A DNA stretch of 64,000 nucleotides. Source: Irregularibacter muris (lineage in GTDB: Bacteria; Bacillota; Clostridia; Eubacteriales; Garciellaceae). Under the pieces are notes generated by a model that worked only from the letters and a program-made list of their open reading frames with translations, was not told the origin of the DNA and searched no databases. Position numbers and translations under genes: made by a program. Shown piece by piece: positions 9,867-18,710 of this stretch; position 1 is the stretch's first letter, and the number at the start of each line of letters is the position of its first letter. The stretch covers positions 1 through 64,000 of the forward strand of contig NZ_JANKAS010000010.1 in the NCBI RefSeq assembly GCF_024622505.1. Direction: 5' to 3'.

Positions 9867-10841
9867 CTAAACTTTTTTTCTTTTTATCATATCCGTAAAG
9901 GCCTCTACTCGAGTCTGCAGGTGGTTTTCTCCTGTATGTTCATCAATACGAAGGGTCATAAAGGGGATCTGGGTATCTTGGGACTCTAGTTCAAACATTT
10001 TCCCAATCATGGAATCAGGCCCACATCCAAAGGCAGTGACATGGATGATTCCATCCACCTGATTTTTTCTAAATAAATGCTTTCCTGCGCCCAATAGTTT
10101 ATTAGAAAAGGTCCAAAATAGTGCCTTATCCATTTGCTTTATGGGTCTTTCTATTTCATTTTCTGGTAGCATATCAAAGGTAATCACTTTTATATTTAAT
10201 TGTTGGAGTTTTTCCATGATGTTCATGGATATGTAGTCATCATAGATATTATATACATAGCCAATTAGGCCTATGGTAATCTCTCCACCCTGATATATGG
10301 GTAAATTTTCTTTTTGTACTTTCCCCAGGGCTATATTCATAGCGTCTTGATGAAAGTAACCTTCCTTGGATAATTGCCTAAAGTGGAGCCAGGCTGTTTC
10401 TGCCTTTTTTAATGCCTTTTTGATTTCTCCCTTGGTTTTCCCCAAGGGCTCTGCTAAGGGCAGAAAGTTTTCTAGTAGGGCAATGTTGTCATCCTTGGCC
10501 ACTATGGAAGGCCTTAAAACTTTTTTGGGATTCTCTATGGTATGCCTCACCAAATCAGGTAATCCCATAAATTTTGGACAAAAGAATTTCCTTTTTTCTA
10601 TAGATACCATTCTAGGTACATAGATATAATCAAGCTCTTTTTCCATTAGATAATAAAAATGCCCCATAAATATTTTAATGGGTACACAGATATCGCTCAC
10701 CATATTGCGTACCCCTAGATCTAAAATTTTTTTGGTGGTAGGGGGCGAAGTAACTACGTCCACACCTAATTCCTCAAAAAAGTTTTTCCACAAGGGGTAA
10801 TAATAATAGTAGAGCAGGGATCTTGGGATACCAATTTTCAT
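9867..10841 (-). CDS. Activase-associated DUF2229-type protein (HgdB-like), copy 2
   Basis: A 324-residue protein beginning MKIGIPRSLLYYYYYPLW, the typical N-terminus of this family. Conserved cysteines lie in SDICVPIK (about 52), FFCPKF (about 88) and FGCGPDSM (about 270). It is a distant paralogue of the next gene (8747-9847), starts 19 nt before it and heads the operon. The pair plus activator suggests an energised two-subunit iron-sulfur enzyme, but no substrate gene is nearby, so a function cannot be assigned. Confidence 0.8.
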   Translation of the reverse strand: MKIGIPRSLLYYYYYPLWKNFFEELGVDVVTSPPTTKKILDLGVRNMVSDICVPIKIFMGHFYYLMEKELDYIYVPRMVSIEKRKFFCPKFMGLPDLVRHTIENPKKVLRPSIVAKDDNIALLENFLPLAEPLGKTKGEIKKALKKAETAWLHFRQLSKEGYFHQDAMNIALGKVQKENLPIYQGGEITIGLIGYVYNIYDDYISMNIMEKLQQLNIKVITFDMLPENEIERPIKQMDKALFWTFSNKLLGAGKHLFRKNQVDGIIHVTAFGCGPDSMIGKMFELESQDTQIPFMTLRIDEHTGENHLQTRVEAFTDMIKRKKV

Positions 10842-11045
10842 AGTGTCACGTCCTATTCTTTCTTATGATAAGAGCCACAGCCGATTTTAGAGGAAACAGA
10901 TAATCGACAACAAAATTTTATGCCAAAATAGTCTCTTGGTATTTTTTATTCAGAAACCGAGTTGCTTCCCCATCTATATTTATATATACTTTCTTCATTT
11001 ACTTTCATTCTTATTATCCTGTAAATAGATATTTTTTACAATAAG

Positions 11046-11080
11046 AAAAGGAGGGAATATTTTGATTATTTCCTCCTTTT
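11046..11080 (-). terminator. Terminator overlapping the VTT gene stop codon
   Basis: On the minus strand AAAAGGAGGAAATA pairs with TATTCCCTCCTTTT (one mismatch) around a 7-nt loop. The TAA stop at 11066-11068 lies at the loop/stem junction, so the last four codons form the 5' arm. The following T run is short and broken (TTTTCTTATT). Confidence 0.75.
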
Positions 11081-11827
11081 TCTTGTTCTTTTTTCCATTT
11101 TTCTATGAATTGTTTTTCTTCTCTTCTCTATTCTTGCCTTTTGCCTTTCTACATTTCTATAGACAAAGTGTTCAATTTTTTCATTATATTTCATGGACAA
11201 ATAAATGGTCATTATGGATAGCATTCCTACGGCAATCCAAATAGGCAAGGACAGGGTAAGGGCTCCACTACCCACTAAGGTAGAGACAAACATGCCTGGC
11301 AATCGTCCGATAACAACGAGGAACAAAAAAACAGCTATGGGCATGGGAGAAATTCCAGCTAAAAGACATAGGGCATCATCGGGAAAAAAAGGTAAAAAGA
11401 ACAGAATTAATAATCCCACCGTATATCTTTCGGAGACCATATTGATATATTTATTATAGGATTTTTCTCCTATTAGCCTGATAACCAAGGGTTTTCCAAA
11501 TAATCTTGCCAGATAAAAGGCAATAACCGATCCTAAAATAATCCCCAAAGCATTCAATAAAAAACCTTTGATCACTCCATATACTGCCCCTGCTGCTAAA
11601 GCAGTTATACTTCCAGGGATAGGGGCGATAATGACCTGTATAATCTGTATGAAAATAATCATAATAGGGCCCCAAATACCAAAATTCTGTATATATTCCT
11701 TTAATTCATCTACATTTAGTAATATTTCCTTAAGGGAATAAAAGGCTGAGGGGGAGAGAATAAAATATATAATCACTGCTAGTATGCAGAGGATAAGTAG
11801 AATGCCTACAATATTTTGTTTCTTCAT
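11066..11827 (-). CDS. TVP38/TMEM64 (VTT-domain) membrane protein
   Basis: The 253-residue integral membrane protein has an N-terminal anchor (about 7-26). The SNARE-associated/VTT core carries the re-entrant signature around APIPGSITALAAG and the conserved FLPFFPDD. Proteins of this DedA/TVP38 superfamily act in membrane lipid handling or transport; the substrate is not known. The last 35 residues are very basic (many Arg/Lys), probably lying on the inner membrane face. It stands alone, with its own terminator. Confidence 0.85.
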   Translation of the reverse strand: MKKQNIVGILLILCILAVIIYFILSPSAFYSLKEILLNVDELKEYIQNFGIWGPIMIIFIQIIQVIIAPIPGSITALAAGAVYGVIKGFLLNALGIILGSVIAFYLARLFGKPLVIRLIGEKSYNKYINMVSERYTVGLLILFFLPFFPDDALCLLAGISPMPIAVFLFLVVIGRLPGMFVSTLVGSGALTLSLPIWIAVGMLSIMTIYLSMKYNEKIEHFVYRNVERQKARIEKRRKTIHRKMEKRTRKRRK

Positions 11828-11961
11828 CTTTTGTACCTACCTCTCCAAAATCATTTTTTAAAATTTGTCTTCTGTACATTCTTTCTATTAATACTACCCT
11901 TAATTGATTTCTTTATTATTCACTATTTTACCTTATTTTTTGATTATTTCCATCTTTCTCT

Positions 11962-12013
11962 CTATAAAATAATAATCCCTAGAAAATATTTTCTAGGGAT
12001 TATTATTTTATAG
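11962..12013. terminator. Perfect 52-bp palindrome at the 3' end of the glutamine synthetase gene
   Basis: 11962-11987 is exactly the reverse complement of 11988-12013, with no spacer; the centre is AGAAAATATTTTCT. It contains the stop codon (12008-12010) and last Leu codon of the 12008-13912 gene. As RNA it gives a long hairpin with CCCTAG at mid-stem and an A/T-rich base, probably a transcription end in either direction. It also lies beyond the start of the VTT gene, which reads away from it. Confidence 0.8.
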
Positions 12014-13912
12014 GTCTATTAAGTTTCTCTTATATCGAATATATCCTTGTCTTAGTTCTTGAATCTTTTTACTCATTTCTATTTGTAATTCCGAGGCGAT
12101 TTCATAATCTTCCTCCATAAGGGCTTCTCTAATTCGCCCTAGGAGGGAGGTTTTTTCTAGGGAATTTTTCATGAGCTCATGGCGAAGAGCATTTATTTTT
12201 CTCCAGAGGACTTCGTCTAAATCTGTTGCGGTATCTTCTTTATGGAGTTTTTTGCATTCTCTAATAAGGTGGATGTTCTCTATTAATACACGATTGAGAA
12301 GCTCTTTTTTCCAAATATCTATGGTACTGGCTTTAACCGAATTTATGGTATTTGGAGTCATCACTTCTCCCCTTAATAGAATTCCTACCCGATCCTTATG
12401 TTGATCAAAATAGCTTATATTTTCCCAAGGAGTTGCCGGTGGGGTACCAAAGATAGCATTTCTTTCCTGCTGGCTATAGTATTCAAATACATTTTCTTCA
12501 CTACGATAGGCTCTATTTTTTTCTAGATAAAATCCTTCCTGTCCTGCTTTTTTAGAAATTTCCCTTTCTAACTCCTTACCCTCTTTCCCGCTCTGGGCCA
12601 CGGCCATCATTCCATCCAGCATAGCTTGGTAAAGGGCAGCAATGACCAAAAATGTATTGGATAGGGGGTTGGGGGATCTAACTTCAAAGCGTGTGGCTAA
12701 GGGGTTTTGCATATCCCTTACCAAGCCTACCAATACCGAGCGGTTTCTGGAAGGATTCTCCACAGTATGACCTAGGGAAGTAACAATACATACAGGAGCT
12801 TCAAAACCTGGCTTTAGTCGATTAAAGGCATCTATACTAGAATTAATAAAGGGGTTTACAATTTCATAGTTTCTCAGTATCCCCATTAGGGCACCATAGC
12901 CTAGGGTGCTTAAATAATCTTCCTTTAACTCCTTTGGAGCAAAGAGGTTTATTATCCTGCCGCTTTTCAATTTCAGGGCGATACCCACATGGGTGTGTTC
13001 TCCGCTGCCCGCTACTCCTTCTATGGGCTTCGCCCTAAAGGTTACTTCTAATCCATGGTGTTGAAATTGGTCCTCTACAATTTGTCTAACAAATATTTCA
13101 TTATCGGCCGCCTGTAGAGCAGTGCTGTATTTCCAATCAATTTCCAATTGCTCTAGAACATGATTGGACTTTCCATCTACGCCTATTTGACTTCTTACTC
13201 CTCCCACTTCCTTGTGCCCCATTTCGGGTTGGAAGCCATATTTCTCAATCTCTATCATGGTTTTTTCTAGGGCAGTACGGACTGTACCTTGGGTGCGTTT
13301 CCAATATTGTTCCTTTAGGGTTTGGGAGGTGGTAAGCTTTTCTATGTCTGCCTTATCTTCAGGGGTCTTGACCCAAAACTCTAATTCTGTAGCGGCGGTA
13401 AGGGTGATGTCCTCTATATCTTCTATATCTGCTAGTCCTAGGTTTTTTAATAGATGAGGATATTGGGTTAATAATTCTAGAGTGGATTCTTTAAAATATT
13501 GGGCTGCTCTTTCTAGAATGGCTCTAGAGTCTACTTTTTTATGTTCATGTACTAGGAAGGATGGAATGATGAGGGTCCCTACGGGCAGACAGTCTTCTTT
13601 CTCTATAAAATCATAGTTGTAATCCACAATCCAATTGACGTGGATATCAGGGATAATATCTAGTCGAGCATTATTTAATGTGGCAATTTCCTGGAGCACA
13701 ACACTGGATCCATCGGTTTGGATACCGTAGGTCAGAAAGTCTTCCATGTCTTCTATGAATAAATGCATGGGTATTTTTTCTGCTGTGGTATTTCCTCCCA
13801 TGTCTATACCCATTAGGGATACGAATTTTATTTGTGGGTGTTCTTCTAATATTTTTGTTAAGGTAAGTACATCGTGTTCATGGGGGGGAATGACATAAAG
13901 TAATTCTTTCAT
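12008..13912 (-). CDS. Glutamine synthetase family protein, atypical long form
   Basis: The 634-residue protein has the glutamine synthetase fold: a beta-grasp N-terminal region and a catalytic core. Recognisable core motifs include KEVGGVRSQIGVD, the substrate/ATP segment VAGSGEHTHVG (the NGMHxH-like loop) and NPSRNRSVLVG. It is longer than GSI (about 440-470) and shorter than GSIII (about 700), with a C-terminal helical tail of about 100 residues (545-634). It may make glutamine from glutamate and ammonia or act on a related gamma-glutamyl substrate; family is secure, substrate is not. No GlnR site or partner gene was recognised. Confidence 0.8.
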   Translation of the reverse strand: MKELLYVIPPHEHDVLTLTKILEEHPQIKFVSLMGIDMGGNTTAEKIPMHLFIEDMEDFLTYGIQTDGSSVVLQEIATLNNARLDIIPDIHVNWIVDYNYDFIEKEDCLPVGTLIIPSFLVHEHKKVDSRAILERAAQYFKESTLELLTQYPHLLKNLGLADIEDIEDITLTAATELEFWVKTPEDKADIEKLTTSQTLKEQYWKRTQGTVRTALEKTMIEIEKYGFQPEMGHKEVGGVRSQIGVDGKSNHVLEQLEIDWKYSTALQAADNEIFVRQIVEDQFQHHGLEVTFRAKPIEGVAGSGEHTHVGIALKLKSGRIINLFAPKELKEDYLSTLGYGALMGILRNYEIVNPFINSSIDAFNRLKPGFEAPVCIVTSLGHTVENPSRNRSVLVGLVRDMQNPLATRFEVRSPNPLSNTFLVIAALYQAMLDGMMAVAQSGKEGKELEREISKKAGQEGFYLEKNRAYRSEENVFEYYSQQERNAIFGTPPATPWENISYFDQHKDRVGILLRGEVMTPNTINSVKASTIDIWKKELLNRVLIENIHLIRECKKLHKEDTATDLDEVLWRKINALRHELMKNSLEKTSLLGRIREALMEEDYEIASELQIEMSKKIQELRQGYIRYKRNLIDL

Positions 13913-13950
13913 AGGGTTTTCTCCTCTATTATAGTTTAGTTACAAAGTAC

Positions 13951-14022
13951 CTTAAATAAAATATAAGGGTCTTACTTGAAAAAGGAAAGTACACCTATGG
14001 TTTATGGAATATTTTATTTAAG
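13951..14022. repeat. Palindromic dispersed repeat, family Z (short copy Z1)
   Basis: 72 bp bounded by perfect 14-bp inverted ends CTTAAATAAAATAT (13951-13964; complement 14009-14022). The ends match those of the longer element at 51696-51800, and both share TCTTACTTG just inside the left end. It lies in the gap between the glutamine synthetase gene and aroE. No coding potential is seen. Confidence 0.75.
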
Positions 14023-14129
14023 ATCCATCTTTATTTTACTATTTTGTTCTTATCTCTTTTATATAGATTTTATTTTTTCTTTACTTATAATACTATACAG
14101 CTATTTTTTTTCTTACACAATATTTTTTC

Positions 14130-14939
14130 TTATTTCTTAAAAATTTTTTTATGAATAGCTTCCATGAACTCTTCAGAAAAGAGGGTATTATTCCATATTT
14201 CTTGGGCTTTTATAGCTTGGCCCACTAGCATGGTGGATCCATTTATTCCCTGTATCCCAATTTCCCTTGCCTGTTTTAGAAGTAGGGTTTCTGGGGGATT
14301 ATAGATCAAATCTATGATCCAGGAAAAATTTGAAAGCACCCTTTTCCTTACCGGGCATTCCTGGATATAAGGGTACATTCCTAAGGGCGTACAGTTGATG
14401 AGGATGTCTTTTTGTTCTAGGAAGGGTAGTTCTCTATAGTCCACAATTTCCAGGTCATTATAGGTTGCCCTTGCTTTATTTTTATCTCTGCTGACAAGGG
14501 TTATTCCGCCTACATCCTCATCCTTAAGATATTGTATGACTGCTTTGGACACTCCTCCTGAACCTAAAATTACCGTCTTTTTATTTTTCACCTCTACTCC
14601 ATAGTGGCTAAGCATCATTCCAAATCCATGATAATCGGTGTTGTAGCCCATGATCTTGTCCTTTTCTATATGTAAGGTATTTACTGCCCCTATTTTTCTG
14701 GCTTCCGATGAGAGCTCATCAAGGTATTTCATTATTTCTACTTTATAGGGAATGGTGACATTGACACCCTTTATTCCCAGGGCCTCTAAGCCTAAAATAG
14801 CATCCCTTAGATTGGACTTTTCAATTTCAAAGAGATGGTAATGGGCAGAGATATTTAGTTTTTGAAATATTTCGGCATGAATAGCAGGGGAAAGGCTATG
14901 GCTTAGTTTTTCTCCCATTAATCCGTAAAGCTGCTTCAT
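14130..14939 (-). CDS. aroE: Shikimate dehydrogenase
   Basis: AroE reduces 3-dehydroshikimate to shikimate with NADPH. From the ATG at 14939 (MKQLYGLMGEKLSHSLSP) the protein is 269 residues, close to the family norm. The shikimate-binding SLSP and NVTIPYK motifs are present, as are the catalytic Lys in that motif, the NTDYHGF loop and the dinucleotide motif GSGGVSKA. An upstream in-frame start at 14975 would add 12 residues, but the GAGGAGA SD favours 14939. It is the last gene of the aro operon. Confidence 0.95.
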   Translation of the reverse strand: MKQLYGLMGEKLSHSLSPAIHAEIFQKLNISAHYHLFEIEKSNLRDAILGLEALGIKGVNVTIPYKVEIMKYLDELSSEARKIGAVNTLHIEKDKIMGYNTDYHGFGMMLSHYGVEVKNKKTVILGSGGVSKAVIQYLKDEDVGGITLVSRDKNKARATYNDLEIVDYRELPFLEQKDILINCTPLGMYPYIQECPVRKRVLSNFSWIIDLIYNPPETLLLKQAREIGIQGINGSTMLVGQAIKAQEIWNNTLFSEEFMEAIHKKIFKK

Positions 14940-14978
14940 GGGGGTTCTCCTCTCTTTTGAAAAATCTCTCTTCAAAAC

Positions 14979-15242
14979 CTATGAAAAATTTTGTTTCTCT
15001 TTGCTGATCTTCATCAAAGAGATAAAAAATTTCTTTAAGGGTTCCTGTAGACTCTTATCTTGTAGATAGGTGCTATTTTTTGCTAGCACCATTTCCTCTC
15101 TATGGGTGTTTAAAATGGGAAGGTTGTTTTTTTGTTTATATTGGCCCACTTTATCCACGATTTTCATTCGTTCCTCAAAGAGTATGGTCATTTTCCTATC
15201 TATTTCATCTATTTCAGCCCTTAATTGCTCTAACTCATCCAT
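14979..15242 (-). CDS. Chorismate mutase, AroQ type
   Basis: An 87-residue all-helical protein beginning MDELEQLRAEIDEID, typical of free-standing AroQ-class chorismate mutases. These convert chorismate to prephenate on the way to Phe and Tyr. The first-helix Arg (LRAEIDEID), KVGQYKQKNNLPI and the Arg-Glu of HREEMV fit the active-site pattern. Its ATG at 15242 lies 13 nt inside aroC, so the two are likely translationally coupled. Prephenate dehydratase and dehydrogenase are not in the window. Confidence 0.9.
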   Translation of the reverse strand: MDELEQLRAEIDEIDRKMTILFEERMKIVDKVGQYKQKNNLPILNTHREEMVLAKNSTYLQDKSLQEPLKKFFISLMKISKEKQNFS

Positions 15243-16330
15243 GATCTCCCCTCCCTTTCTATGATAAGATCTAGAAGTCCCAATGCACCTACTGCTTCTA
15301 CTACAGGAACGGCCCTAGGCAGAATACAGGGGTCATGGCGACCGATAATTTCTAGATCTATGTTTTCCATTTTTTCTATATCAATAGTCCTTTGCCTTTG
15401 ACCTATGGAGGGGGTGGGCTTGAAGGCGGTGTTGAAGATAATGGGCATACCGGTGGTGATGCCCCCTAGGATTCCTCCATTATGATTAGCTAGAGTTTTT
15501 ATTTGTCCTTCTTCTACCCTATATTCATCCTTACCTTGGGAGCCCTTCATTGTGGAGAGATCAAACCCACTGCCAAACTCCACTCCCTTTACTGCGGGTA
15601 TGGAAAATAGCATATGGGCCAATCGGCTTTCCACTGAGTCAAAGAAGGGCGAGCCCAGACCAGCTGGGATATTGATCATCGCGGTCTCTATTACCCCCCC
15701 TACCGAATCCAGATCATTTTTTGCCTCTAGGATAGCCTCTTTCATTTTTTGTTCCTGGGCATTCTTTAATATAGGAAAGTCTTTATCCTTTAAGCTTTCT
15801 AGCTGTTCTGATTGAATATGGATTTTATTAAATTGTTCATCTTGTATATTATAAATGCTTTTGATATGACTACCTATATGAATATCTCTTATCTTAAGCA
15901 GTTGTTGAGCAATGGCTCCTGCTAGAACCAAGGGGGCTGTGAGGCGACCAGAAAAATGTCCCCCTCCTCTATAGTCGTTAAAGCCATGGTATTTTACATA
16001 TCCAGGATAGTCTCCATGGCCAGGTCGGGGGATATTTTTTTGTTTTGTATAATCCCTGGAGTATTGATCCTGATTGGCTATGACAAAGGTCATAGGAGTG
16101 CCGGTGGTTTTATCCTTAAAATAACCGCTGAGTATTTCAAATTGATCTTTTTCCTGTCTTTGGGTGGACAATTTGTTTTGGCCCGGGGCTCTTCTTTGGA
16201 GCTGCCTATGGATAAAATCCTTATCCAAGGTAATGCCTGGTGGTACACCCTCTAAGACAATCCCTATGGCTTTACCATGGGATTCTCCAAATATAGTCAA
16301 TTTTAAGTAATTACCCCATGTTGCACTCAT
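15230..16330 (-). CDS. aroC: Chorismate synthase
   Basis: AroC removes phosphate from EPSP to form chorismate, using reduced FMN. The 366-residue protein carries the family signatures GESHG near the N-terminus, RPGHGDYPG (about 103) and DYRGGGHFSGR (about 120). It also has an Asp/Gly-rich FMN-binding stretch and the C-terminal RHDPCILPRAVPV. The ATG at 16330 has GGAGGAG upstream and overlaps aroA by 20 nt; the 3' end overlaps the chorismate mutase gene by 13 nt. Confidence 0.97.
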   Translation of the reverse strand: MSATWGNYLKLTIFGESHGKAIGIVLEGVPPGITLDKDFIHRQLQRRAPGQNKLSTQRQEKDQFEILSGYFKDKTTGTPMTFVIANQDQYSRDYTKQKNIPRPGHGDYPGYVKYHGFNDYRGGGHFSGRLTAPLVLAGAIAQQLLKIRDIHIGSHIKSIYNIQDEQFNKIHIQSEQLESLKDKDFPILKNAQEQKMKEAILEAKNDLDSVGGVIETAMINIPAGLGSPFFDSVESRLAHMLFSIPAVKGVEFGSGFDLSTMKGSQGKDEYRVEEGQIKTLANHNGGILGGITTGMPIIFNTAFKPTPSIGQRQRTIDIEKMENIDLEIIGRHDPCILPRAVPVVEAVGALGLLDLIIEREGRSWMS

Positions 16331-17609
16331 GAATTTCTCCTCCTAGTTTTTCAAAGTCCCTCCAAAAATAGGGGTAGGATTTGGTTACAGCTTCACTATT
16401 GGTCATGATCACCGGTTCTTTGCACTTTATGGAGGCTATGGCTAAGGCCATGGCGATTCGATGATCATTCCAGCTATCTACTTCTCCCCCCTGTAGATTC
16501 TCTCTTCCCTGAATAATCAATCCATCAGGTAGCTCCTCTACTTGTGCCCCCAATTTATTTAGTTCGGTAGAAATGGCCTTTAGTCGATCAGATTCTTTTA
16601 TCCGTAGTCTTTGGGCATTGATTATTCTAGTGTTGCCCTGGCTTAGGGAAGCCAATACCGCAAGAATAGGGACGAGATCGGGACAGTGGGCGGCATCTAT
16701 GGTTATGCCCTTGGTCAAGGAAGGCTTTGCTAAAATAGTCTGAGCCCTTTGGGAAATATCCCCTCCCATCTGCTTAAGAATATTCACAATCACTCTGTCC
16801 CCCTGTAAAGATTGGGGATTTAAGTGGGTGCTTTGTATCTCCCCTCCTAAAGTCCCTGCCACCAACCAAAAAGCTCCTTGAGAAAAATCTCCTTCTATGG
16901 AGTAATCTTTGGCTTTATATTGTTGATTACCCTTTATGATAAACTTTTGATGGTTCTGATTTTCTATATCTAGAGAGAATTTTTCTAAAGTGTCTAGGGT
17001 TAAGTCTATATATCCTTTGGATTCTAAGGGAGTAGTAAGGATGATGGTAGAATCCCCATCTAAGAGGGGTAGGGCAAATAATAAACCGGTGATAAATTGG
17101 GAGCTAATATCCCCCCTTAGGGAGTATATTCCTGGCTGAAGTGTTCCTTGTATTGTGAGGGGCAATCCTCCTTGGGTTGTACGATATTGAATATTTTGTT
17201 GTTGAAATATTTCATAATAGGGCTCTAAGGGCCTTTGCCCTAGTTTCCCTTGTCCAATAAATCTTATTTTTTCCCCTGTTAGGGCGGCTAGAGGAATAAG
17301 AAAGCGCAGGGTTGAGCCAGACTCCCTGCAATTAATTTCCTTATGTATTGCCCTAGGATAGGATTGTCCCTTCACTGTGATGGGTTGTATATCCTTGTTA
17401 TTTTGCTCTTTTTCCCAGTCTATTTTTACACCTAAGGACTCCAATGCCTTACAGGTGGCTAGGATGTCTTGGGAAGGTAGGATATTTCCTAGAATGCTTT
17501 TTCCCTGGCTTAGACCGGCACAGATCAAGGCCCTATGGCTCAGACTTTTAGAGGGGGGAATAGCGATGGTTCCCGCCAAAGCTTTTGGTAGAATTTTAAT
17601 CTTTTTCAA
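16311..17609 (-). CDS. aroA: 3-phosphoshikimate 1-carboxyvinyltransferase (EPSP synthase)
   Basis: AroA joins shikimate-3-phosphate and phosphoenolpyruvate. The 432-residue protein shows the N-terminal PPSKSLSHRALI motif, the RESGSTLRFLIPL motif with the Gly/Arg of the PEP pocket, and LRIKESDRL with WNDHRIAMAL in the second half. The start is TTG at 17609 behind the SD AAAGGATGG, overlapping aroB by 14 nt. Residue identity at the glyphosate-contact loop was not classified. Confidence 0.96.
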   Translation of the reverse strand: MKKIKILPKALAGTIAIPPSKSLSHRALICAGLSQGKSILGNILPSQDILATCKALESLGVKIDWEKEQNNKDIQPITVKGQSYPRAIHKEINCRESGSTLRFLIPLAALTGEKIRFIGQGKLGQRPLEPYYEIFQQQNIQYRTTQGGLPLTIQGTLQPGIYSLRGDISSQFITGLLFALPLLDGDSTIILTTPLESKGYIDLTLDTLEKFSLDIENQNHQKFIIKGNQQYKAKDYSIEGDFSQGAFWLVAGTLGGEIQSTHLNPQSLQGDRVIVNILKQMGGDISQRAQTILAKPSLTKGITIDAAHCPDLVPILAVLASLSQGNTRIINAQRLRIKESDRLKAISTELNKLGAQVEELPDGLIIQGRENLQGGEVDSWNDHRIAMALAIASIKCKEPVIMTNSEAVTKSYPYFWRDFEKLGGEIHECNMG

Positions 17610-18672
17610 TGAAAACCATCCTTTCTATTTCCTCTGGACTAAACTTCTGAATAAACCCATTCCCTAGCTTCTCTAATAAAACGATGTTTATATATTGTCC
17701 TCGGTTTTTTTTGTCCAAGCCTATGGTTTTTATCAAATCTTCCCTATCTATTTTAGGCATCTTATGGGGAAGATGATATTTTTTTAGAAGTTGTTTAATC
17801 CCTTCTGCCGTTCCTTTTTGCGTAATACATTGCTCTTCACTTTTTTTGGTAATATTATACATTCCTAAAGCTACTGCTTCTCCATGGGTAAATTTTTCAT
17901 AATGGAAGTATTTTTCTATGGCATGTCCTAGGGTATGGCCAAAGTTTAGGAGCATTCTCTCTTCTGCGTCTTTTTCGTCTTTTTCTACGATATGACTTTT
18001 GATCTTACAACAGGTATAAATAATATCTTCTATATTTTGAAAGAGTTGTTCCTCATTAGGAAAGGCGAGTAGTTGGTGAAAAAGTTCCTTATCCTTTATA
18101 CACCCATATTTAATGATCTCTGCTAGACCATCGCGAAAGTATCTTTTGTCTAGGGTGGTCAGTAATTGGGGGTCTATATATACCTCCTGGGGATGATAAA
18201 AGCTTCCAATGAGATTTTTTCCCCGGGGGAGATTTATGGCCACTTTCCCTCCAATGCTACTATCTATTTGGGCCAACAAAGAAGTTGGGATATGTATAAG
18301 GGGAATTCCTCTTAAATAAGTGGCAGCTGCCATACCCCCCACATCACCCACTACTCCCCCTCCTAGGGTGAGAAGGATATCTCCTCGGGTGATCTGAAAG
18401 TCCAAAAGTTTTTCATAGATTTCCTCTAGTGTTCTTATGGATTTACTCTGTTCCCCTGGAGGTATAGAAATTAGTTGGGTTTTAAAACCATTACTTTTCA
18501 GCTCTTCCTCTAATTTTCTACCATATAATTTTTCTACATTTTCATCGGTAATAAGGGCTAATCTTTTGCTGGGATATTTTTCTTTGAATCTATTAGGAAT
18601 CTCCTCTAACAATCCTTTTTTTAAATATATGGGATAGGGTTGTTGGGGGAGACTTACTTTTAACTTTTTCAT
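17596..18672 (-). CDS. aroB: 3-dehydroquinate synthase
   Basis: AroB cyclises DAHP to 3-dehydroquinate with NAD and a divalent metal. The 358-residue protein has the NAD-binding GGGVVGDVGGMAAATYLRG, the IPTSLLAQIDSSIGGKV motif, the KNLIGSFYHP loop, and metal-ligand histidines in NFGHTLGHAIE and the FTHGEAVALG segment. The ATG at 18672 follows AAGGATGG. A small hairpin (18690-18712) lies in the 38-bp gap after aroF. Confidence 0.97.
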   Translation of the reverse strand: MKKLKVSLPQQPYPIYLKKGLLEEIPNRFKEKYPSKRLALITDENVEKLYGRKLEEELKSNGFKTQLISIPPGEQSKSIRTLEEIYEKLLDFQITRGDILLTLGGGVVGDVGGMAAATYLRGIPLIHIPTSLLAQIDSSIGGKVAINLPRGKNLIGSFYHPQEVYIDPQLLTTLDKRYFRDGLAEIIKYGCIKDKELFHQLLAFPNEEQLFQNIEDIIYTCCKIKSHIVEKDEKDAEERMLLNFGHTLGHAIEKYFHYEKFTHGEAVALGMYNITKKSEEQCITQKGTAEGIKQLLKKYHLPHKMPKIDREDLIKTIGLDKKNRGQYINIVLLEKLGNGFIQKFSPEEIERMVFIEKD

Positions 18673-18710
18673 TTCTATCCATCCTTTATAGAACAGCCCA
18701 GGGGCTGCTC

